A DNA stretch of 64,000 nucleotides from Labrys miyagiensis (lineage in GTDB: Bacteria; Pseudomonadota; Alphaproteobacteria; Rhizobiales; Labraceae): NCBI RefSeq assembly GCF_030160835.1, contig NZ_BSPC01000011.1:1-64000 (forward strand), in the 5' to 3' direction. The position numbers and the translations under genes were made by a program. Shown piece by piece: positions 51,229-60,598 of the stretch; the first letter of the stretch is position 1, and each line of letters begins with the position of its first letter. Below the pieces are notes generated by a model that saw only the letters and a list, made by a program, of their open reading frames with translations, had not been told where the DNA came from and searched no databases.

Positions 51229-53472
51229 ATGGCGCAGGGGCAGCGGCGCATGATTGAACGGGTTGAGCCGCGTTTCGAGCCGGAAAAAGGCGATGAGCCC
51301 GGTCCGGGCGATGACGATTTCCGCGTTACCCGTGAAGATCGACCCGCGCCCGCGCCCCTGGAGCAGCGCAACCGGGCGCCGGTTCGCGCCAAGAGCGCGC
51401 GCGCCAAGGGTGGGGGTTGGGGCCTGTTCGGCGGCGGTTCCTCCGGTCGTGGAGACACCCCCTCACGTCGTGGCGGTGGCGGTGGTTCGGGTGGCAAGGG
51501 CCGCCGTCCCAAGCGCCGCCGCTCGATGCTGTATCGGCTGGTCTATTGGTCTTTCGTGTTGTGTATGTGGGGCCTGCTCGGCGTCGGCGGCGTTGTCGCC
51601 TGGTATGCCGCCCACCTGCCGCCCTATCAGAATCTCGCCGTGCCGCCCCGCGCGCCCAATGTACAGATCGTGTCGGCCGACGGCAGTGTGCTCGCTAATC
51701 GTGGCGACATGGGCGGGGCAGCGATTTCGATCAAGGATCTGCCCAGTTACGTTCCACAGGCCTTCGTCGCCATTGAAGACCGCCGCTTTTATTCGCATTT
51801 CGGTGTCGACCCGTATGGGCTTGGTCGCGCGGCCTTCGTTTATCTGACGACCCATCGGGCGACGCAGGGCGGCTCGACGTTGACCCAGCAACTCGCCAAG
51901 AACATCTTCCTGACGCCAGAGCGCAGCCTTGGCCGCAAGATCCAGGAAGCCATCCTCGCCGTCGAACTCGAGCGGAAATACACCAAGGACCAGATCCTTG
52001 AAATGTACATCAACCGCGTCTACTTCGGCGCGGGAGCCTATGGCATCGAGGCGGCGGCGCAACGCTATTTCCACAAGCCGGCCAAGAGCCTCAACGTCAT
52101 GGAAGCGGCAACGTTGGCCGGTCTGATGAAGGCACCGTCTTCGCTCGCGCCCAATAAATATCCGGATCGTGCACGTCAGCGCGCGCAGCTCGTGCTCGAC
52201 GCCATGGTCGATACCAAGGTAATCACGCCTCAACAGGAGAAAGACGCACTCGCGACGCCGGTAAAGGTGTCAAAATTCGCGTCCGAATCGTCCGGCAACT
52301 ACCCGGCGGACTGGGTCTATGGTCTCCTTGATGACCTCACCGGCCCGCTCGACAGCGACGTCGTCGTCGAGACTACCATCGATTCCAAGCTTCAGAACAC
52401 CGCCGAAACCTCATTGCGCCAGGCACTCGACAAATCCGGCGCCAAGCTGCACGTCTCGCAAGGGGCACTGGTGGCCATGGATCCGGATGGCGCCGTGCGC
52501 GCCATGGTCGGCGGGCGGTCCTATGGTGACAGTCAATTCAATCGTGTGATTTCAGCCTATCGCCAGCCCGGTTCGACCTTCAAGCCCTTCGTCTACCTCG
52601 CCGCGCTGGAGAACGGCAATACGCCCGACACGGTGCGCGACGACGCGCCTGTAAGCCTGGCTGGCTGGAGCCCGGAGGACTTCTCCAAGGAGTATCGCGG
52701 CCCCGTTTCGCTGACGACGGCGCTCGCCCTATCGCTCAACACCGTGGCGGTGCGGCTCTGCGCCGAAGTCGGCCCCAGGGCGGTGGTTAATGTGGCGCAT
52801 CGCCTTGGCATCGTCTCCAATTTGGAGCCCAATCCCTCGATTGCCCTGGGTACCTCGGAAGTCACGCCATTCGAGATCACCTCCGCCTATGCGACCTTCG
52901 CCAATGGCGGGCGTCTTGTGATCCCCTATGTGGTCAAGCGCATCAAGACCGATAAGGGCAAGGTTCTCTACCAGCGCCCGGCACCGATGAACGCCACGGT
53001 GATCGACCCGGACAAGGTCGGCATGATGAATTCGATGATGAGCCAGACGCTCACCATCGGCACGGCGCGCAAGTCGGCCCTGCCGGGCTGGCAGGCGGCC
53101 GGCAAGAGCGGCACCAGCCAGAATTATCGCGACGCCTGGTTCATCGGCTTCACCAGCCACATGGTGACCTCGGTCTGGGTCGGCAATGACGATGGCACCT
53201 CGACCAAGCGCATCACCGGCGGCACCCTGCCGGCCGAAATCTGGAACAGCTTCATGCGCGTGGCGCACAAGGGCGTTCAGCCGACCCCGCTGCCCGGCAA
53301 GCCCTGGGTCCACCAGGAGCCCCAGGAAGACCAGGTTATTGCTGCCCAACCCCAGGTGGATGGCGCGCCTGATGACCAGCCCGTGGCGACGGAGCCCGTG
53401 ACGACGGCCGAGGTCCCGCGCTCGACTGGCCGGCCTATCGCCGATTGGCTCAGCCGCGTTCTGAGCCGTTGA
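51229..53472 (+). CDS. Penicillin-binding protein 1A (class A, bifunctional)
   Basis: 747 aa. A long cytosolic tail (1-100) rich in Arg, Gly and Pro precedes one membrane helix (about 101-126, LYRLVYWSFVLCMWGLLGVGGVVAWY). The GT51 domain shows AIEDRRFYSHFG with catalytic Glu183 and GGSTLTQQLAKNIFLTPERS. The transpeptidase has nucleophile Ser449 (STFK), SLNTVA and KSGTS. It polymerises and crosslinks peptidoglycan. ATG 51229 follows GGAAGG by 6 nt; a TTG at 51172 would be longer. Its last 23 nt overlap the 3' end of the convergent serine hydrolase gene. Confidence 0.95.
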   Translation: MAQGQRRMIERVEPRFEPEKGDEPGPGDDDFRVTREDRPAPAPLEQRNRAPVRAKSARAKGGGWGLFGGGSSGRGDTPSRRGGGGGSGGKGRRPKRRRSMLYRLVYWSFVLCMWGLLGVGGVVAWYAAHLPPYQNLAVPPRAPNVQIVSADGSVLANRGDMGGAAISIKDLPSYVPQAFVAIEDRRFYSHFGVDPYGLGRAAFVYLTTHRATQGGSTLTQQLAKNIFLTPERSLGRKIQEAILAVELERKYTKDQILEMYINRVYFGAGAYGIEAAAQRYFHKPAKSLNVMEAATLAGLMKAPSSLAPNKYPDRARQRAQLVLDAMVDTKVITPQQEKDALATPVKVSKFASESSGNYPADWVYGLLDDLTGPLDSDVVVETTIDSKLQNTAETSLRQALDKSGAKLHVSQGALVAMDPDGAVRAMVGGRSYGDSQFNRVISAYRQPGSTFKPFVYLAALENGNTPDTVRDDAPVSLAGWSPEDFSKEYRGPVSLTTALALSLNTVAVRLCAEVGPRAVVNVAHRLGIVSNLEPNPSIALGTSEVTPFEITSAYATFANGGRLVIPYVVKRIKTDKGKVLYQRPAPMNATVIDPDKVGMMNSMMSQTLTIGTARKSALPGWQAAGKSGTSQNYRDAWFIGFTSHMVTSVWVGNDDGTSTKRITGGTLPAEIWNSFMRVAHKGVQPTPLPGKPWVHQEPQEDQVIAAQPQVDGAPDDQPVATEPVTTAEVPRSTGRPIADWLSRVLSR

Positions 53473-54886
53473 TGGGGGTGGCGGTCTCCGGCCGCTGCAG
53501 ATCGTAACGCGCCTGGAGCTCTGCCGCGAGCACGTCCTCTGGCACCAGCGTGCCTGCACCGAGCCGGACTGTGCTCACCTTCCCCGCATCATTGCGTATC
53601 AGGCGAACTGGTTCTCCATAGCTGCCGAAGGCGCCTGCCTCCGCGATGCGACCTTCGTCCGTTCCATTGACCTCGATTTCCGCCGTCTTTGCCAGTGGGT
53701 CGAGGAGGCCCGGCAAGGCTACGAACACCTTCTGTCCTATCGGCACGAGATCGACCGCGGCCCAAACGCTCCACCAGCGTCCTGCCCAGTCGGCGAGATG
53801 GGCGCTGGGAGCCCCACCTGTCGCGAAGGCCTTCATGATGCGCAGAGCGCCGTCCAGCCAAGGATGCGCAGAACCGTCCACGGCATTCGTCAGGACGGAG
53901 ATGGCAAGGTGCTGTTTCGGGACCACCACGGTGCGCGTGATGTATCCCAGAAACCCGCCACCGTGGCCAAACCATTCCCAGCCGTCCAATGTGCCGCTGA
54001 TCATGCCAAGGCCGTAGCTCGTTTCCAGCGTCGCATGCGGATCGCGCCATTGCGCGCGGGTCATTTCACGCCGGCTTGCCGCTGTCAGAATGCTGGTCTC
54101 CGCCTCTGGCGAGAGCTGTGCGAAGAACTTCGCAAGATCGCCGGCCGTCGCCACGAATCCGGTTGCCGGGGCGAAAGCGTTTGTCGATTGATCGCCTGGA
54201 ACGACCAGGCGTCTCCCGAGCAGTGTCCTGCTCGAATGCCCGCGGGCGAACGGCGCACCGTCAGGCAAAGGCGCGTCGGGAGTGGTTTCCGTGAGTCCTG
54301 CCTTTGCCACGATCTCACGCCCGATCCAGTCCACCCAGCTCTCGCCGGTAACAGCCTCGATCACCCGCCCGGCAAGCGCAAATCCGTGATTCGAGTATTT
54401 GAGGCGTAGCCCTGCCTCGATCGCCGGCGGCAATGCGAGATCGCGATCGAGCTCTGCTTCATCAGGGAACGGAGCGCGGTCCACCCAATAGTTCGCATCC
54501 ATGCCATCGCGGAAGATACCGGCGGTGTGGGACAGCAACTGGGCTATCGTCGCCGATGCGATCTTCGGATGCAGGCCGGAGACATATTGCCCCGTTCGAT
54601 CTTCAAGCGTGACGCGTCCTTGCTCGCGAAGTCTCATCAGCCCGGCTGCCGTGAAGCTCTTCGAGTGCGATGCGACGCGAAACCGGTGGCGAGGCGTGAG
54701 CGGAATGCTCAGCCCCTGGTCGGCAAAGCCGATTGCGTGCTCCAGCTTGAGCTTTCCGCGATAGGTTACCGCGATCGTGCAGCCCGGCTGCTCGAGGACA
54801 CGCATCTGGTACTCGAGCCAGCGAGAGACATAGTCGAGGGACGGGGCGAGCCACTCTGGCGTATCGGTCATATGCATGGGTTCCAT
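53450..54886 (-). CDS. Beta-lactamase-family serine hydrolase
   Basis: 478 aa. Class C-like Ser73-x-x-Lys76 (SHSK), Tyr164-Ser-Asn166 (YSN) and an HGGGFLGYITR segment in place of KTG mark the serine beta-lactamase/carboxypeptidase fold. The last ~110 residues form a small beta-rich domain. No signal peptide is visible, so it is probably cytosolic and may be an esterase or peptidase and not a cell-wall enzyme. Start choice is uncertain: a GTG at 54940 follows no good site; MEPMHMTDTPEW is used here. It overlaps the PBP1A gene tail-to-tail by 23 nt. Confidence 0.85.
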   Translation of the reverse strand: MEPMHMTDTPEWLAPSLDYVSRWLEYQMRVLEQPGCTIAVTYRGKLKLEHAIGFADQGLSIPLTPRHRFRVASHSKSFTAAGLMRLREQGRVTLEDRTGQYVSGLHPKIASATIAQLLSHTAGIFRDGMDANYWVDRAPFPDEAELDRDLALPPAIEAGLRLKYSNHGFALAGRVIEAVTGESWVDWIGREIVAKAGLTETTPDAPLPDGAPFARGHSSRTLLGRRLVVPGDQSTNAFAPATGFVATAGDLAKFFAQLSPEAETSILTAASRREMTRAQWRDPHATLETSYGLGMISGTLDGWEWFGHGGGFLGYITRTVVVPKQHLAISVLTNAVDGSAHPWLDGALRIMKAFATGGAPSAHLADWAGRWWSVWAAVDLVPIGQKVFVALPGLLDPLAKTAEIEVNGTDEGRIAEAGAFGSYGEPVRLIRNDAGKVSTVRLGAGTLVPEDVLAAELQARYDLQRPETATPINGSERG

Positions 54887-54997
54887 GGTCCGGCCTGTGC
54901 GTGAAGCATCAGCAAGGTCTGCCTCCTTCAGGCCGGCCACTCAGCGCAGCCATAAATTGTCGCGTGGACTGGATTTCAGCAACGTAGCGGAAAACAG

Positions 54998-56200
54998 CTA
55001 ACGTCGTCTTTCCAGCGCCAGCCACCCTGTGATTGCGAGCCCCAGCAACGTGGCGATCGCGCCGAACAGGAAGGGTGTCGCCTCGCTGAACAGGCCCGAG
55101 ATCCAGCCCGCCGCCGGGCCGGTGATGCCGAGCGAGACGTCGAGGAACATCGAATAGAGCCCCAGGGCCGAGCCGCGATTGGCTGACGGCACCCGGCTCA
55201 CCGCCTCGACGCCGATGGCCGGGAAGACCAGGCTGAAGCCGAACCCCGTCACCGCGGCACCGCCGATGCCCATCATCGGGCCCATGGACGCCCAGACCAC
55301 GAGCAGCCCCGCCACCTGAATCACCAGCGAGACGATCGCCACCGGAAAGCCGCCGCGGCGGTTGATCGTATCGGCGAGGATGAGGCGGCAAGCGATGAAG
55401 GCGAGGCCGAAGGCGCTGAGCGCATAGGCTGCGCCGTCCCACTGGCGCGCGGCATAGAACAAGGTGACGAAGGTTGTGATGGTGCCGAAACCGGCCGTTG
55501 CCAGGGCCAGGGCGGTGCCGTGCGGCAGCACGCGCAACAGCACCGAACGGAAGCTGAGCTGATTGTCACGAGCCGTCATCGGCGTGGCTGGCTTCGGCAA
55601 GGCAAGGGCGAGGCCGAGGATGGCCAGCACCATCACGGCAATGCCGATGCCGGCGAAGCCCAACAGGCCGGTGATCGCCACGCCCGCCGGCGCCCCAACC
55701 GCCAGGGCGCCATAGGTTGAGATGCCGTTCCAGGCGATGATGCGGGCGGTCTTTTCCGGACCGACCCGTCCGATGGCCCAGGCGATGGCGCCGGTGCCGA
55801 TCAGGCTCTCGCAGATGCCGAGCGAGAGGCGGCTCGCCAGCAACAGGCCGAGCGCCAAAGCCGGCACGCCTTCGCACAAAGCCGAGGCCAACAGCAGGGC
55901 GCCGCTGCCGAAAGCGGCTTGGAGGCCCCAGATCACCGTGGGCTTCGGCCCCCTGGTGTCGGCGATCTGGCCCACCCGCGCCCGCGTCAGCACGGTGGCG
56001 ATATATTGGATCGAGATGGCGAAGCCGGCCATCACGGTGGAATAGCCCAGCGTGATGTGCACATAGGTCGGTAACACCGCGAGGGGCAGGCCGATGCTCA
56101 GGAAGCCGACAAAGGTGATGAAGACGGTGGCAATGATCTGGGCATTGTCGCCACGCTCCTCCTGCTTGGAAAGGGCGGCGGCTGACGGATCGGACGACAC
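54998..56200 (-). CDS. MFS transporter (YhhS/YfcJ-like)
   Basis: 400 aa. Twelve predicted membrane helices starting at about 20 (IIATVFITFVGFLSIGLPLAVLPTYV). The signature VGQIADTRGPKP between helices 2 and 3 is the MFS motif A variant of the arabinose-efflux/YhhS group. It exports or imports small molecules using the proton gradient; substrate unknown. GTG 56200 has GAAGGA 7 nt upstream and starts the protein as MSSDPSAAALSKQEERG; the longer frame to 56317 is unlikely. Confidence 0.9.
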   Translation of the reverse strand: MSSDPSAAALSKQEERGDNAQIIATVFITFVGFLSIGLPLAVLPTYVHITLGYSTVMAGFAISIQYIATVLTRARVGQIADTRGPKPTVIWGLQAAFGSGALLLASALCEGVPALALGLLLASRLSLGICESLIGTGAIAWAIGRVGPEKTARIIAWNGISTYGALAVGAPAGVAITGLLGFAGIGIAVMVLAILGLALALPKPATPMTARDNQLSFRSVLLRVLPHGTALALATAGFGTITTFVTLFYAARQWDGAAYALSAFGLAFIACRLILADTINRRGGFPVAIVSLVIQVAGLLVVWASMGPMMGIGGAAVTGFGFSLVFPAIGVEAVSRVPSANRGSALGLYSMFLDVSLGITGPAAGWISGLFSEATPFLFGAIATLLGLAITGWLALERRR

Positions 56201-56362
56201 GGAAAAGTCCTTCGGGAAAACGGCACGGTGCTGCCCTCGCTTCAGCGAGGTCGGAGGGGCAGCGGGAAATCGGGGAAGTCTTCTATAGCGTGACCTTAGG
56301 CCCCCGAATCGGTTCATCCAAGGCCGATCTGCAGCTATTGCGAGGCTTTGTAGCTAGTCTGC

Positions 56363-56734
56363 TCAGCCAATATCGATTTCGAAACTGTTGACGATATGCA
56401 CCGGCCAACGCCCGGGCGCCACATAGATGGCGTCGAAACGCTGGGTGAGGGCGATGTGCTCGGGATGGCGCGAGAGCCAGGCGCGGGCGGCGTTGGCGAT
56501 GCGGCGCTGCTGGGCTGGCGTGACGGACTCCAGCGCCACGGCGAGGCTGGCGCGCGCCTTCACCTCGACGAACACCAGCGTGCCGCCCTTGAGGGCGACG
56601 AGGTCGATCTCGCCGCCCGGCACTTTGAAGCGATGGGCGAGGATGCGGTAGAATTTCAGGCGCAACAGCCAGGCGGCCTTCGCCTCGGCGCCATGCCCGT
56701 ATCGGAAGGCGGCCTGGCGTTCGAGCTTGCTCAA
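56363..56734 (-). CDS. YraN-family (UPF0102) endonuclease-like protein
   Basis: 123 aa. Conserved GHGAEAKAAWLLRLKFYRILAHRFKVPGGEIDLVALKGGTLVFVEVKAR contains the nuclease-like GEIDLV...FVEVK catalytic strand set (Asp, Glu, Lys). Function is unknown, perhaps a role in DNA handling or chromosome processing. The ATG overlaps the rsmI stop by 4 nt, and the rsmI-yraN pairing is widely conserved in proteobacteria. Confidence 0.95.
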   Translation of the reverse strand: MSKLERQAAFRYGHGAEAKAAWLLRLKFYRILAHRFKVPGGEIDLVALKGGTLVFVEVKARASLAVALESVTPAQQRRIANAARAWLSRHPEHIALTQRFDAIYVAPGRWPVHIVNSFEIDIG

Positions 56735-57657
56735 GAGACCCTGCTGCGGCGCTCCGCGGCCATTTCGACGGCGCGGGCATAGACGTCGCGCTTGGGCAGG
56801 CCCAGGCGGGCCGAGACCGCGGCGGCCGCGTCCTTGACCGAAAGCGTGTCGAGCGCGGTGGAGAGCGAGGCGTCGACGTCGTCGGCGCTGGCGGGTTCCT
56901 CGACCGGCGGTCCCACCACCACGACGATCTCGCCCCTCGGCTCGTCGGCGATGGCGAAATCGGTGGCGAGCGAGACCAGCGTGCCGCGATAGACGGTCTC
57001 GAAGGTCTTGGTGAGCTCGCGCGCCACGGTGGCTGCCCGGTCGCCCAGCGCCGTCGCCATCGCAGCCAGGCTGTCGGCGAGGCGCGGCCCGCTCTCGTAG
57101 AAGATCAGCGTCGCCGGGATCGATTTGAGTTCGGCCAGGCGATTGGAGCGGGCGCCATCCTTGTTGGGCAGGAAGCCCTCGAAGAAGAAGCGGTCTGTTG
57201 GCAGGCCCGCGACGGTGAGGGCTGCCAGCGCCGCGGAAGCGCCGGGAGCCGAATAGACGTGAACGCCGGCCTCCACCGCCTCGCGCACCAGCTTGAAGCC
57301 GGGATCGGAGACCATCGGCGTGCCGGCATCGGAGACGAGGGCGACGCCCTGTCCGTTCGCCAGCCGCTCCAGGATCTGCGGGCGCACGCGCGGCGCGTTG
57401 TGGTCGTTATAGGCCAGCAACTGGGCGTCGATGCCATAATGGTTGGTGAGGCGGCTGGTGACGCGCGTATCCTCGCAGACGATGAGATCGGCGGCCGCCA
57501 GCGTCGTCAAGGCGCGCAAGGTGATGTCGCTCAGATTGCCGATCGGCGTCGCCACCACATGCAGCCCGGGCAGCAGGGAAGGCGCGGTCAGGCGTTGGCC
57601 GTGCAGCAGATAGCTATGCATATTGCTGGTGATTGAGGGGGAAAAATCTGGGCGCAT
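56731..57657 (-). CDS. rsmI: 16S rRNA (cytidine(1402)-2'-O)-methyltransferase
   Basis: 308 aa tetrapyrrole-methylase-fold enzyme. LLPGLHVVATPIGNLSDITLRALTTLAAADLIVCEDTRVTSRLTNHYGI, LVSDAGTPMVSDPGFKLVREAVE and FEGFLPNKDGARSNRLAEL are the RsmI hallmarks. It uses S-adenosylmethionine to methylate C1402 of 16S rRNA. Start ATG 57657 follows AAGGTGGG; an ATG 36 nt downstream is the alternative. First gene of the rsmI-yraN pair. Confidence 0.96.
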   Translation of the reverse strand: MRPDFSPSITSNMHSYLLHGQRLTAPSLLPGLHVVATPIGNLSDITLRALTTLAAADLIVCEDTRVTSRLTNHYGIDAQLLAYNDHNAPRVRPQILERLANGQGVALVSDAGTPMVSDPGFKLVREAVEAGVHVYSAPGASAALAALTVAGLPTDRFFFEGFLPNKDGARSNRLAELKSIPATLIFYESGPRLADSLAAMATALGDRAATVARELTKTFETVYRGTLVSLATDFAIADEPRGEIVVVVGPPVEEPASADDVDASLSTALDTLSVKDAAAAVSARLGLPKRDVYARAVEMAAERRSRVS

Positions 57658-57787
57658 GGGGTCCCACCTTTACCGGCAGCGAGTCGCGATCCGCCGCCTC
57701 TTTCCTGTGTAGACGCCTTGGCTCCAAAGGCAAGTTGATCTTCCGCGCGGGCTGTTGAAGATAGAATGCGAAAAATTGGAGATTTTC

Positions 57788-58405
57788 ATGAAGCCGGGCA
57801 AGTACGACCTCCTGCTGGTGATCGACGTGCAGAACGATTTCTGCCCCGGCGGCGCGCTCGCCGTGCCGGATGGCGACTCCGTGGTGCCCGACATCAACCA
57901 CATGGCCGGCGATTTCGGTCATTGCGTGCTGACGCAGGACTGGCATCCCGCCGGCCATTCCTCCTTTGCCTCCACCCACCCCGGCAAGGCGCCGTTCTCC
58001 ACCGTCATCATGCCCTATGGCGAGCAGACGCTCTGGCCCGATCACTGCATCCAGGGCACGCAGGGAGCCGCGTTTCATCCGGGCCTCGACCTGCCACGGG
58101 CGCAGATGATCATCCGGAAGGGCTATAATCCTGAGATCGACAGCTATTCGGCCTTTTTCGAGAACGACCGCAAGACACCCACCGGCCTTGCCGGCTATCT
58201 CGCCGAGCGCGGCCTGAAGCGCATCTTCTGCGTCGGCCTCGCCACCGATTTCTGCGTACGCTTCTCGGCCGAGGATGCCCGTAAGCTGGGCCTGGAAACC
58301 GTGGTGGTGCTCGGCGCCTGCCGCGGCATCGACCTCGGCGGCTCGGTCGCGGCCGGGATCGCTGCGATGAAGGCGGCGGGCGTGATGCTGGTGGAGCGGG
58401 TGTAG
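57788..58405 (+). CDS. pncA: Nicotinamidase
   Basis: 205 aa isochorismatase-fold hydrolase. Triad Asp13 (VIDVQNDF), Lys111 (IRKGYNP) and Cys156 (ATDFCV); metal site Asp51, His53 and His57 (QDWHPAGH). It converts nicotinamide to nicotinate for NAD salvage. The nicotinate produced is the usual entry to 6-hydroxynicotinate pathways, which may be relevant to the reductase cluster 30 kb away, though no direct link is seen. The start ATG 57788 begins the conserved MKPGKYDLLLVIDVQ. A long palindromic repeat follows. Confidence 0.94.
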   Translation: MKPGKYDLLLVIDVQNDFCPGGALAVPDGDSVVPDINHMAGDFGHCVLTQDWHPAGHSSFASTHPGKAPFSTVIMPYGEQTLWPDHCIQGTQGAAFHPGLDLPRAQMIIRKGYNPEIDSYSAFFENDRKTPTGLAGYLAERGLKRIFCVGLATDFCVRFSAEDARKLGLETVVVLGACRGIDLGGSVAAGIAAMKAAGVMLVERV

Positions 58406-58420
58406 GGGGCGGAGCCGAAT

Positions 58421-58617
58421 GGCGCGACCTAAGCCTCCCCCACGAAGCTGGGGGAGGTGGCCGAACGAAGTGAGGTCCGAGGGGGTGTGGTCAGAATAGG
58501 GCGCGCAAAAATGGAACTCAGCGAGACCGCGTCACGCACCATTTTCTGCCCACACCCCCTCCGTCATTGCTTCGCAATGCCACCTCCCCCAGCTTCGTGG
58601 GGGAGGCGGTGTCGCGC
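58421..58617. repeat. Long CTCCCCC-type palindromic element
   Basis: About 197 bp. Outer arms GGCGCGACC...CTCCCCCACGAAGCTGGGGGAG (58421-58460) and CTCCCCCAGCTTCGTGGGGGAG...GTCGCGCC (58581-58617) are inverses, and each contains its own hairpin. An inner arm pair GAGGGGGTGTGG / CCACACCCCCTC surrounds a 60-nt centre. Located between pncA and the deacetylase gene. A degenerate copy lies at 26600-26757. Confidence 0.85.
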
Positions 58618-58685
58618 CCCTTGCCTCACCTTCCTCTTTGTGATCACAATTCCTGACATCTCCCTCCCATCCGGAAATCCCCACC

Positions 58686-59717
58686 ATGAAATCCGTCTAT
58701 TCCGAGCGCCATAAGGGCCATGCCGGCAATGTCGAGCTGGTGGCGGGCGCCATCGTGCCGGCTTTCGAGATGCCCTCGCGCGCTGAATTCATCCGGGCGC
58801 GCATCGACGAGGTCGGCCTAGGGCCGGTGCTCTCGCCCGCTGCCCACACGCTCGACGCCGCCAAACGCGTGCATCGTGCCGATTTCATCGATTTCCTGCC
58901 CGAGGCCTATCCACGCTGGAAGGCGTCGGGACGCGAGGGCAGCGCCATCCCCTTCACCTGGCCGACGCGTGGCCTGCGTGGCGACAAGGCACCCGAATCG
59001 ATCGAGGCGCTGCTCGGCTATTATTCCTTCGACGCCGGCGCCACCTTCGTGGAAGGCACCTGGGACGCCATCAAGTCTTCCTATGAAGTGGCCTTGACGG
59101 CGGCCGGCCTGGTGAAGGATGGCGAGCGGGCCGCCTTCGCCCTCTGCCGCCCGCCCGGCCATCACGCCGGCAGCTCGTTCATGGGCGGCTATTGCTTCAT
59201 CAACAATGCCGCGGTGGCAGCGCAATGGTTCCGCGACCATGGCGCCGGCAAGGTCGCTATCCTCGACGTCGACTACCATCACGGCAACGGCACGCAGGAG
59301 ATCTTCTACGAGCGCGACGACGTCCTGGTGGTCAACCTGCACGGCGATCCGGCCAACGAATATCCCTTCTTCCTCGGCTATGCCGACGAGACGGGCGCTG
59401 GTAAAGGGGACGGCTTCAACGTCAACTATCCCATGCCGGCCGGCACCGGCTTCGATGCCTGGGGCGCGGCGCTCGAGGAGGGCTGCCGGAAGGTCGCGTC
59501 CTACAAGCCGGACGTGCTGCTGGTCTCGCTCGGCGTCGACACCTTCGAGAAGGATCCGATCAGCGCCTTCAAGCTGAAGACCGAGCATTATCCGCTGATC
59601 GGCGCCCGCATTGCCAAACTGGGCCTGCCCACTCTCTTCGTCATGGAGGGCGGCTATGCTGTGGCGGAGATCGCCGTGAACGCCGTGGGCGTGCTCACCG
59701 GCTTCGAGGGCGCGTGA
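58686..59717 (+). CDS. Histone-deacetylase-family protein, probable acetylpolyamine amidohydrolase
   Basis: 343 aa. The arginase/deacetylase fold with RPPGHHAGSSFMGGYCFINNAA (His159, His160), zinc ligands Asp196 and His198 (DVDYHHGNGTQ) and Asp285 (LGVDTFEKDP), and the transition-state Tyr324 (EGGY). The AphA group with this set deacetylates N-acetylated polyamines. The adjacent N-carbamoylputrescine amidase (start overlapping this stop as TGATG) supports a polyamine role. Shine-Dalgarno is weak. Not an arginase, because the manganese Asp pattern is absent. Confidence 0.92.
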   Translation: MKSVYSERHKGHAGNVELVAGAIVPAFEMPSRAEFIRARIDEVGLGPVLSPAAHTLDAAKRVHRADFIDFLPEAYPRWKASGREGSAIPFTWPTRGLRGDKAPESIEALLGYYSFDAGATFVEGTWDAIKSSYEVALTAAGLVKDGERAAFALCRPPGHHAGSSFMGGYCFINNAAVAAQWFRDHGAGKVAILDVDYHHGNGTQEIFYERDDVLVVNLHGDPANEYPFFLGYADETGAGKGDGFNVNYPMPAGTGFDAWGAALEEGCRKVASYKPDVLLVSLGVDTFEKDPISAFKLKTEHYPLIGARIAKLGLPTLFVMEGGYAVAEIAVNAVGVLTGFEGA

Positions 59718-60595
59718 TGGTGACAACAACTTTCGGCGTCGTGCAGTTCGCCTGTTCGGACAATGTGGACGAGAACGTCGCCGCCGCGGCGCGGCTGGTG
59801 CGCGAGGCGGCAGGGCAGGGCGCGCAGGTCGTCCTGGTGCAGGAACTCTTCGAAGGCCTCTATTTCTGCCAGGAGGAGCGCGCCGAGCATTTCGCCAGGG
59901 CGCGGCCGCTCGACAAGTCACACGCCACGCTCCATGCGATGCGCGAGCTCGCCGCCGAACTCAAGGTGGTGCTGCCGGTCAGCTTGTTCGAACAAGCGGG
60001 ACAAGCCTATTACAACAGCCTCGTCATGGTGGATGCCGATGGCGGGGTGCTCGGCCTTTATCGTAAGTCCCATATCCCAGATGGGCCGGGCTACGAAGAA
60101 AAGTTCTATTTCCGGCCTGGCGATACGGGCTTCAAGGTCTGGCCGACACGCTATGGCACCATCGGCGTCGGCATCTGCTGGGACCAATGGTTCCCCGAAG
60201 CCGCGCGCTCCATGGCACTGATGGGAGCGGATGCGCTCCTCTATCCCACCGCGATCGGCTCGGAACCCGTCACGGGCTATGATTCGAGGGAGCATTGGCG
60301 CACTGTGATGCGCGGCCATGCCGGCGCCAACATCATGCCGGTGATGGCGGCGAATCGCATCGGCATCGAGCGGTTCGGGGAGCGCGAACTCACCTTCTAC
60401 GGCTCCTCCTTTATCGCCGGCCCGCATGGCGAGCTCGTCGCCGAGGCCGGGCGCTCGGCCGAAGTCGTGCTGACCGCCAGCTTCGATCTCGAGGCAATCC
60501 GGGCCGAACGCGCGGCCTGGGGCCTCTTCCGCGACCGCCGGCCGGAACTCTATGGGCGGCTGGCGACCGCCGACGGCAGTACAAAGGTGGGGTGA
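59717..60595 (+). CDS. aguB: N-carbamoylputrescine amidase
   Basis: 292 aa nitrilase-superfamily enzyme. Triad Glu43 (QELFEGLYF), Lys117 (YRKSHIPDGPGYEEKFYF) and Cys154 (GICWDQWFPEAARSMALMGADALLYPTAIG). These motifs match AguB specifically. It hydrolyses N-carbamoylputrescine to putrescine, ammonia and CO2. No agmatine deiminase (aguA) is adjacent. The start overlaps the deacetylase stop; GTG 59714 is an alternative. A palindromic repeat begins 3 nt after the stop. Confidence 0.94.
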   Translation: MVTTTFGVVQFACSDNVDENVAAAARLVREAAGQGAQVVLVQELFEGLYFCQEERAEHFARARPLDKSHATLHAMRELAAELKVVLPVSLFEQAGQAYYNSLVMVDADGGVLGLYRKSHIPDGPGYEEKFYFRPGDTGFKVWPTRYGTIGVGICWDQWFPEAARSMALMGADALLYPTAIGSEPVTGYDSREHWRTVMRGHAGANIMPVMAANRIGIERFGERELTFYGSSFIAGPHGELVAEAGRSAEVVLTASFDLEAIRAERAAWGLFRDRRPELYGRLATADGSTKVG

Positions 60596-60598
60596 CCC

